Source: Serratia sp. DD3
GTDB lineage: Bacteria; Pseudomonadota; Gammaproteobacteria; Enterobacterales; Enterobacteriaceae
Assembly: GCF_000496755.2 (NCBI RefSeq)
Contig: NZ_AYKS02000004.1
Span: 1 to 8,922, forward strand
Direction: 5' to 3'
DNA length: 8,922 nucleotides
Of this stretch, positions 1 to 6,300 are shown piece by piece. Below the pieces are notes generated by a model, which did not search any database, had not been told where the DNA came from, and saw only the letters and a program-made list of their open reading frames with translations. A program made the position numbers and the translations under genes. How positions within the stretch are numbered: the stretch's first letter is position 1; each line of letters begins with the position of its first letter.

Positions 1-563
1 CCGCCAATCGCCGGTTTTGCCGGAGGGGTCGGTTCAGGGTTATTATCATCTTTACTACGGTTATGATAGGCAACCGCGGCCCCAGCGCCGATCGCTGTCG
101 CTGCCGCCAGCCAACCCAAAAGACCAAACAGCGCATCATGATTATCATCAGAAGCGACAAAAATGCCTTCACCACTGCCTTGAGATGGACCACCTAATGC
201 TGCAGGCGATGACTCACCATCAGTAAAGAGATAGCCGTGCTCATAGCCTTCCCCGGACAAGGGAACATAGGCATACAGCTGGCCATCTTCAGCCATTCCC
301 AGTAACACCGGGTTGTTGGCTTCACCATTAAAGTAGTCTTCAATAATAATACTGGCTTGTGTGTCCCCTTCCTGGATCACGTGCAACGCCTTGCCGACAC
401 GAACTAAAGTCACGTTCTCCGGAGCAAAATCATTGCCTAGATTCTTTAAGACGTATTTATTACCGTGAATTAATTTAACTTTAACTGCATTGTTGGCATT
501 CGCGGTTAATAAACGGGTTTTCCCTTCGCCATTGTTAACAGCCAAAACTATCGTTTTTTCCAT
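1..563 (-). CDS. BapA-like giant adhesin, N-terminal fragment (runs off left edge)
   Basis: This is the first 187 residues of a large surface adhesin, translated by hand from an ATG at 561-563 and open to the window edge. Residues 1-128 look like the BapA prefix-like domain that opens many type I secreted biofilm adhesins: short beta-strand-rich segments such as VTLVRVGKALHVIQEGD (51-67) and IIIEDYFNGE (72-81). A Gly/Ser/Asp-rich stretch follows. Residues 146-166 are a hydrophobic Ala/Gly-rich segment (FGLLGWLAAATAIGAG and onward), then a charged RSKDDNN and a Pro-rich linker (PEPTPPAKPA) that normally leads into the first Ig-like repeat. There is no classical signal peptide, as expected for type I secretion. 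The family role is cell-cell and surface attachment in biofilms; the N-terminal part may hold the protein in the outer-membrane exit channel (inference). The start is supported by GGTGGAG ten bases upstream. Total length and repeat content are unknown. Confidence 0.85.
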   Translation of the reverse strand, partial: MEKTIVLAVNNGEGKTRLLTANANNAVKVKLIHGNKYVLKNLGNDFAPENVTLVRVGKALHVIQEGDTQASIIIEDYFNGEANNPVLLGMAEDGQLYAYVPLSGEGYEHGYLFTDGESSPAALGGPSQGSGEGIFVASDDNHDALFGLLGWLAAATAIGAGAAVAYHNRSKDDNNPEPTPPAKPAIG

Positions 564-573
564 TACTTCGTAA

Positions 574-581
574 CTCCACCT
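574..581 (-). promoter_or_regulatory. Ribosome binding site of the second adhesin
   Basis: On the minus strand AGGTGGAG lies ten bases before the ATG at 561-563. It is the only good Shine-Dalgarno match near the start and supports that start choice. Confidence 0.6.
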
Positions 582-800
582 GAGACTTAAATGATGTTTT
601 AACCTTTACTCCGTGATGGTTCTCTGACCTCCCTTGGTGGGAACAGATATCGTACGCTACGTGGAGAACTGGTTAAAATGTAGATACAAGACTGATTAAA
701 CTTTCACCATTGTTGCTGAAAAAAACACCGTTTTGAATAAGAATATTCCGAATAACTTAGGGGGAGATGATCTTTCGTGGTGGATTATTAGGTGGCATGA
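582..800 (-). other. Upstream region of the second adhesin, no gene seen
   Basis: This 219-bp stretch separates the adhesin start from the divergently oriented transposase remnant and must carry the adhesin's leader and probably its promoter. The part at 661-780 is A+T-rich compared with the adhesin coding sequence. I could not pick a convincing -35/-10 pair: the best minus-strand candidates, TTCAAA and AACAAT spaced 17 apart near 705-735, each match the consensus at four of six positions. An AAAAC/GTTTT inverted repeat with a 3-base loop lies around 722-734 and is too short to call. No IS terminal inverted repeat or target-site duplication was recognised, so where the IS remnant begins is uncertain. 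Confidence 0.4.
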
Positions 801-1428
801 TGGACAGCTACAATTACTTTCGATAAAAACCAACCAAAACAGCATAATCTGCTAAGAACGATATCAGCAGATGAATACTGGTCAACGCTAATCCACTTGA
901 TGCTGAGAACAGGTCGTGTCTATAGCAAGCCAGAACCCAGAAATAGGGTGGAAGGTATTTTGTATCGAATGCAGGTTGGCTGCCCTTGGCGTGATGTCCC
1001 AGGCGCTTTTGGACATTGGCGTGCCATCTATCGGCGGTTTAACTTGTGGTCAAAGAAAGGCGTTCTTAATGTAGCTCTTTGTCGAGCTTAGGCAATTGGC
1101 TGATATTTATAGACGGTCGCATCGTTAAAGCCCATCAGCATGGCAGGTGATTGCTCTGAGGGGAAAGCGTCTATAGAAAAAGGGCAGGGTGGCAACACGA
1201 CGAAAATCTATCTGGCTGTTGATGGTTGTGGCTTACCGATAGATTTCATTGTCACGGGTGGTGAGGTTTATGACAGTAAAGCTGCACGAGAATTGCTTTA
1301 TAGGTGCCAGATGCAGAGCATGTCATTGCAGATAGGGGTTGTGACAGTGAGAAAATCCGTGAGCAGGTTCGGCATAAAAGAGGTATACCGACCCTACCAC
1401 GGAAACGGAACTCAAAGATTGGGAAGCG
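801..1428 (+). pseudogene. Decayed IS5-family transposase remnant
   Basis: Pieces of one transposase appear in order in different frames. Frame of 897: residues including ISADEYWSTL, RTGRVYSKPEPRNRVEGILY, GCPWRDVPGAFGHW and YRRFNLWSKKG (861-1077), ending at a TAG at 1089-1091. Frame of 1106: FIDGRIVKAHQH (1106-1141), then TGA at 1148. Frame of 1140: GGNTTKIYLAVDGCGLPIDF and TGGEVYDS (to about 1296). Frame of 1304: PDAEHVIADRGCDSEKIREQ and PRKRNSKIG (to about 1423). These match the conserved order of IS5-family (IS427-like group) DDE transposases. The first catalytic Asp (codon 1112-1114) and second (codon 1331-1333) remain. The C-terminal part with the catalytic Glu (the region that normally reads like HLVENxFARLK) is missing, and the sequence instead runs into the 3' end of the OmpA-like gene. 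At least three frame changes and the truncation make it non-functional. The left limit is set at the last in-frame stop (TGA 798-800); clear similarity begins near 858. Confidence 0.85.
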
Positions 1429-1433
1429 TTATT

Positions 1434-1487
1434 CACTGCTATTTAACAACGCATTGCTATTTAACAATGCACTGCTATTTAACAACA
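1434..1487. repeat. 18-bp tandem repeat, three copies, over the OmpA-like stop codon
   Basis: Three head-to-tail 18-bp units lie at 1434-1451, 1452-1469 and 1470-1487, with the plus-strand consensus CACTGCTATTTAACAACG. Unit 2 differs from unit 1 at two positions and unit 3 at one. On the minus strand each unit reads through TTGTTAAATAG, and in the rightmost unit this spells the last codons and the TAG stop of the OmpA-like gene. Because the period is a multiple of three, the stop recurs in frame twice downstream. The middle unit also forms a short hairpin: GCATTG (1451-1456) pairs with CAATGC (1465-1470). Confidence 0.9.
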
Positions 1488-2422
1488 ATATCTACCCGAC
1501 GTCCTTGGGTGTTACAGCTACTATCTTGATGCTTGGCATTGGCTTCACACTGCTCAGCATCTTTGGCGATCCCCATACCACTGGTATGAGTGATCAAATT
1601 TTGATTAACGCCAGCACGGATCAGTGTATCGCGAACCGTATTTGCCCTGGCCTGTGACAAGCGTTGGTTTGCTGCCGCATTACCAATAGCATCGGTGTAA
1701 CCAATTAACTGAATGTCAGAGACGTTATTCCCTTCCTTAAGGAATGTTATGACATGGTCCAATTTAGCTTTTGAGGCCGGTAAGATTGAACCATACTGAC
1801 TTTTGCCGGTAGGAAAATGGAGACTTTCCTGCAACAACACGGCGGTACCACCCTTAACATATTCGCAGGCTTTCACTTGCTTCGCGCGATTAATAATGCG
1901 CGACTGTAGACGCATAGATTGCAAATCCGCCTCAGCCACAGAGCGTTTAGCTAACGCTGTCGTGGTCCCGGTCTCACCTGGATTAACCACCAGGAAATAG
2001 GTCGTTGCACCCAGGGTTTTCAGTTGATGTTTGGGGGCCAGTTTACCTTGATACAACGGTTGATCCTGGAAGTAGGACTCAATGGCGTGCCCACCAGGGA
2101 CAACACAAAAGACCGTATACTCGCCAGGCAATAGTACCGATTGCAGTTGACGATCCACATAAACCGTCGCAGGAAGTTTACCTTCCGGATAGTAGAAGAC
2201 AATTTGCGCCAACTCCGGCACAACCTCTCCGACAGGACGATAACCGTTTGCAATGGTCCCTGAACCAGCGGTCTGCCCATTGGCATCTAACACCGTAGAC
2301 ACCGTATTGTTATGCCCAGCAGAGAGTCCCTCCTGCGCAGAAGCTGGCAAAGAACACCATCCGCTGGCTAACATTAATGACACGATAGTGGCGTACTTGA
2401 ATTTATTACCAAAAGCTTTCAT
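1475..2422 (-). CDS. OmpA-family peptidoglycan-binding exported protein
   Basis: A 315-residue protein. Residues 1-29 form a Sec signal peptide: a Lys-containing start, a hydrophobic core (YATIVSLMLASG) and an ASA|QE cleavage site. Residues about 68-150 form a beta-rich domain (ATVYVDRQLQSVLLPGEYTV, later ATTYFLVV) that resembles DUF2846-like folds; this assignment is tentative. A charged, possibly helical segment (about 155-190) leads to an OmpA C-terminal domain at about 197-314. There GYTDAIGN, NQRLSQARA and GRRVDIVV are diagnostic, and D244 and R259 keep the 15-residue spacing of the peptidoglycan-contacting Asp and Arg in E. coli OmpA. C292 and C303 may form a disulfide, as in E. coli OmpA. 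There is no eight-stranded OmpA barrel and no lipobox. It probably acts in the periplasm, or at the inner face of the outer membrane, holding something to peptidoglycan. Lying directly downstream of a type I secreted adhesin, it may serve adhesin export or anchoring (inference). The ATG at 2420-2422 was chosen over the upstream ATG at 2462-2464 because GGAG precedes it by six bases and it yields a clean signal peptide. Confidence 0.88.
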   Translation of the reverse strand: MKAFGNKFKYATIVSLMLASGWCSLPASAQEGLSAGHNNTVSTVLDANGQTAGSGTIANGYRPVGEVVPELAQIVFYYPEGKLPATVYVDRQLQSVLLPGEYTVFCVVPGGHAIESYFQDQPLYQGKLAPKHQLKTLGATTYFLVVNPGETGTTTALAKRSVAEADLQSMRLQSRIINRAKQVKACEYVKGGTAVLLQESLHFPTGKSQYGSILPASKAKLDHVITFLKEGNNVSDIQLIGYTDAIGNAAANQRLSQARANTVRDTLIRAGVNQNLITHTSGMGIAKDAEQCEANAKHQDSSCNTQGRRVDIVVK

Positions 2423-2428
2423 TAAAAT

Positions 2429-2432
2429 CTCC
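2429..2432 (-). promoter_or_regulatory. Ribosome binding site deciding the OmpA-like start
   Basis: On the minus strand ATGGAGATTTTAATG puts GGAG six bases before the ATG at 2420-2422. This favours the shorter 315-residue protein over in-frame ATGs at 2429-2431's upstream neighbourhood and at 2462-2464, whose extra residues (MILMDEISPYMEIL) would disrupt the signal peptide. Confidence 0.65.
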
Positions 2433-2525
2433 ATATAGGGCGATATTTCATCCATCAATATCAATAAATTGCTGGCGTTGTCATCACCCTGAATTAAGTC
2501 ATCCGTAATCTGTCGATCAGCTATG

Positions 2526-2556
2526 CAAAAGAGCCCACAGTGTTTCCCCTGTGGGC
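2526..2556 (-). terminator. Rho-independent terminator after the giant adhesin
   Basis: A perfect 8-bp stem, GCCCACAG (2533-2540) with CTGTGGGC (2549-2556), encloses an 8-base loop. Read on the minus strand it is followed by TCTTTTGC (2532-2525), giving a short U-tract. It begins 15 bases after the adhesin stop codon (TAA, 2571-2573), where a terminator is expected. The OmpA-like gene therefore probably has its own promoter between about 2435 and 2525, or depends on read-through. No strong promoter was found there: the best guess, ATGACA (2479-2484) with GATATT 16 bases on, is weak. Confidence 0.8.
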
Positions 2557-2570
2557 CCCCATCTTATTGG

Positions 2571-3300
2571 TTAGACAATAATTTGGTTATTTTGCAACAA
2601 CGTTTCCAGATCAGTCTGGACATTAGTCAACGTAATGACATTGGTATAGGCGTTCGCATTGCCTGAACCATCGCGATCAATACTGATCACCGTGTCATTG
2701 CCGACGTTCTCCACCTTCAGGTACTTAAGAATACCTTGGGAAGAGTAGTCCAATTCCATCTTGCCATCATCCTGGAAGAAAGAGATTGAGCCGTTATAGT
2801 CCAGCAGATCACTCAGGTCAATCAGGTCCGCATCACTGTCAGTCACCACGTCACCTACATGGAAGCCATGGACGATATCGCTGCCATTACCGCCGGTGCC
2901 GTCAGTTTCCATTCCTGACAAGACCTTATACATCAACGTATCGTTACCACCGTTAATCAGGTAGAACGTATCGTTGCCACTACGGCCTTCAAACAGGTTG
3001 TTAGCCGAGCTATCAGTAAAGGTGTCCGCTTGGCTAGAGCCAATCAAGCCTTCGATACTGATCAACTTATCAGAGCCTTGGCCTGTGGCCGAGCCATTCT
3101 TACCCGTTCCTTCCCAGAGTACAGCGGTGATAGCGCTTGCTGAACGGCTGTAATCAACGATATCCATCCCTGCCGTGGCACTCCAGACCGCCTTACCACT
3201 GACAATCTGGTTCCAACCACCACTCCCGTTGTAGGTATCGTCACCCGCTGAAGCAAAGAAGGTATCGTTATAGCCGGTACCGACAATGCCCGTTGCGGTG
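2571..3300 (-). other. RTX-like and type I secretion C-terminal region (within the adhesin)
   Basis: The final ~240 residues contain degenerate nonapeptide-like stretches (GYNDTFFASAGDDTYNG, GSSQADTFTDSSANNLFEG, GRSGNDTFYLINGGNDTL). They end in the conserved fold of T1SS-143/VC_A0849-type C-termini (HVGDVVTDSDADLIDLSDLL, then VISIDRDGSG, then LETLLQNNQIIV). It is expected to leave the cell first and to fold on meeting external calcium. Confidence 0.85.
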
Positions 3301-6300
3301 GTATTGGTGGCAGCAGTGTCACTTTCCGCCGTCAGTACATACGCATCGTGCGATTTACCGGTGGTTAAGCCACCCCAGTTCTCATTCACCGTGGCGTTGG
3401 TGTAACCGCCTTGGCTACCTACTGCGCCAACATGGTCGGTCTGGCCATTGGTAATACGCAACAACTGCACCGAGTAAACTTCATTCGGATCCAACCCGAA
3501 GAAGCTCACCAGACCCATACTGTTGCTCGAGCCAGAGGACTGCGGGTTAATCAACTGCGTTGCCACCAACTCACCCTTCGAGTTATACAGCTTGACGGTA
3601 TTGCTGTAGAAGGTATTGATGCCTTGGCCGTCAACAATACGGATCTGCAGGCTGGTACCATCCGGCGCAATGTTGGTGTTTTTCACCAGCAAGGTCGGTG
3701 CAGCGTGATCACTCGAGACCACTGTTGCATCAGCGCCTGCACGATACAGCACCAAATCCATTGAACCATCCCAGTCATAATCCAGGGCGACTGCACCCGT
3801 CAGATTATTATAGGTTGTTGCGGTCAAATTCACTGGCGTTTTACCCCAGATATTATTCCCTTGGTTCAGATAAAGTACCGGGCTACCAGTAACACCAGAG
3901 CGCGGAACTTCAATGATGTCCATCTTACCATCGTGGTTCCAGTCAACTGCTAGTGAGGTCCCACCGTCCAGACTGTCACCAAACCACAGTGCCTTGGCAT
4001 CGGTGGCATTCAGCTTACCCGTGCCATCGTTCAGATAGATACGGCTTTCATTAGTGTTCGCACTGCCTTTTTGACCACGGCTCAGGAACAGATCCAACCA
4101 GCCATCACCGTTGTAATCGGCATAGGTCATAGAAATCGACAAGTTACCATAATCCGTCCCACCATCAGTACGGAACACACTACCGTAATAATCTAGCTTA
4201 CCAAAGGTGGTTTTGCTGCCGCCTGTAGTCTGGTTGTAGATAATGGCCAGAGAATTGCCGTCATCTCTATCAAAATAATTAGTACCATAGTAGTCGAGGA
4301 CATCCACGTGAGCAGTAATATCAACAGTACCGTTATTATCGATATCCACAGCACCAATTTCATGCATCAGGCTCAAGTTAGATGGAATTGCACCACCGGG
4401 GCGACCATATGTGCCGTCTGGGCTCAGTACACCATTTTCGTTCTTGAGGAACGAAGTAGAATCTGGTGCGGAGTCCGCCAACACAAAGTCAAGATAACCA
4501 TCACCGTGACGGTCATAGGCTATCACCCCCCCTAAGTGGTTAAGGCTGCCTTGGTTTACCGATTTCGCCGTGTAACTGCCATCGGCATTTTGCATCCAGT
4601 AGGCAGTGCGTCCACCGTTATCGTAAGCACTGACCTGTGACATCACATCAGTCAAACCATCGCGGTTGATATCGGCAAAGGTGGCCGAGTTAACAAAGTG
4701 ACCATAGTTGTCGAACGTCACATCGCTTGGCTGCGCCAAGTACTTGGAGCTGTAATCCTCCAGGTTTTGCATATTGTAGACACGTCCAGAGTTGGCCCGA
4801 CTTGACCCCGATGTGCCACGCGCACTCTGGAAGAATGACCATAAGCCATTTGTCCCAATAGTCACCGCCGCCGCATTCAGGCCAGAGCCATCTCCATCAG
4901 TGGTACCGCCCCACTTCTGTTCAATCAGCGTCTTACCATCACCCTCAGTGACCCCAATACTGGTGGAGGCACTTAACGAAGAACGGTTACCTGCCGCATC
5001 CCACACCATAAAGGCAAGATTATGCGCCCCGGCAGGCATGGTGCTGCTGATTGACCAGCTACCGTCGTCATTGGCTTTGGCAAAGCCGATAATCTGATCC
5101 AGCCCTTCCTGGTAGGTCCCGTTACCGTTGACATCACTCACCAGTGAAACGATCGATCCTGCTTCAACATTACCGTATTTAGTCTGGTTGAAGGTGTAGG
5201 TGGTGGTGCTGTTAACAATTTGCGGCACATCAGGCGCACCAAGGATCGCATTCGGTGCTTCCAGATCAATCACAACCTGATAATTGCTCTTGAAATTAAC
5301 GTTGGTGCCCAGGTTACCAGCAGCATCAATCACCCGCAGTTGGTAGTTAAACGTGGTGCTCTGAGTGACCTCAGCCAACTTATAATTCCAGTCAGTCCCG
5401 GTTTCAGACAACAGCGTGGTCCAGTTACTCCCATTATCAAACGAGATCTGCAGATACTGGTTGCTCTGCAGCGCAGCACTCAACGCCCCCTTGATGGTCA
5501 CCGTACGGTCACGGGTGATCATATCGGTGTTAATCTCTGTCGCACTGTGGCTGAACAGATCGCCTGTTTTCAAACCGCTAGAAGTATCGGTAGTAATAAT
5601 TGCGCTGGTGGTCATACCATTCAGGTTCGGTGCCACGGTGCTCACTGTCAGCGCATGTGCGTCGGTGTCACCAATATTACCCGCCTGATCAACCACACGC
5701 GCCTGGATGGTATAGTCAGCTGACGTCAACGGCTTGCTTTGCAGATCCACCGTCCAACTGCTGGCGGTCGTGCTGCTCGCTTTAGTCCAGGTTTTGCCGC
5801 CATCAACACTCACTTCGACCCACTCGTCTGCCAGCAGGGCCTTGTTCAGTGTACCGTTAATCAACAACGTGGTATCGCTGGTGTTGAAGTCGGTATTACT
5901 GATACCCAAGTCATCACTGATTGACGTGATGCTGATAGCCGCATCAGAAATCGTCGCATCAATGGTGATGGTTTCAGTACCACTCGGCGCACTCTCCTGA
6001 CCTACATTGTTGGTCCCGGTTACTTTGAAGTTGTAAGTACCGTCTACCAATGCTGGGTTTGGTGTAAAGCTCCAACTACCACCTGGGCCCGCAGTAGTGG
6101 TACCGACCTTAGCATTACCGTTATAGATGGTAATCGTATCGCCTTCAGCAACAGAAGAGGTCCCGCTCAAGGTTGGCGTATTGTCCTTGGTCAGGCTGTT
6201 GTTGGTCAACTCCATACGGGTAGTGCCGGTATCATCAATAATACTGTCGATAACCGGAGCGCCTGGGGTCAATGACATAATAACGTCATAGCTGGTGCTC

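Noticed and set aside
17..226. Plus-strand 69-residue frame at the left edge
   Set aside because: It is antisense to the adhesin N-terminal domain, which has a clear start, a ribosome binding site and family resemblance.
700..854. Short plus-strand frame (contains GGDDLSWWIIRWHDGQLQ)
   Set aside because: About 50 codons, with no ATG start, no ribosome binding site and no recognised family; it may be a scrap of mobile DNA but cannot be supported as a gene.
1451..1470. Hairpin in the middle 18-bp unit as a terminator for the OmpA-like gene
   Set aside because: The stem is only 6 bp with two G/C-rich ends, and no U-tract follows on the minus strand.
1304..1657. A 117-residue plus-strand protein
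   Set aside because: It is a chimera of the last transposase piece, the 18-bp repeat (LLFNNALLFNN) and antisense OmpA-like sequence.
2423..2464. Longer OmpA-like protein starting at ATG 2462-2464
   Set aside because: The 14 extra residues contain Asp, Glu and Pro before the signal peptide, and the good GGAG lies in front of the ATG at 2420-2422.
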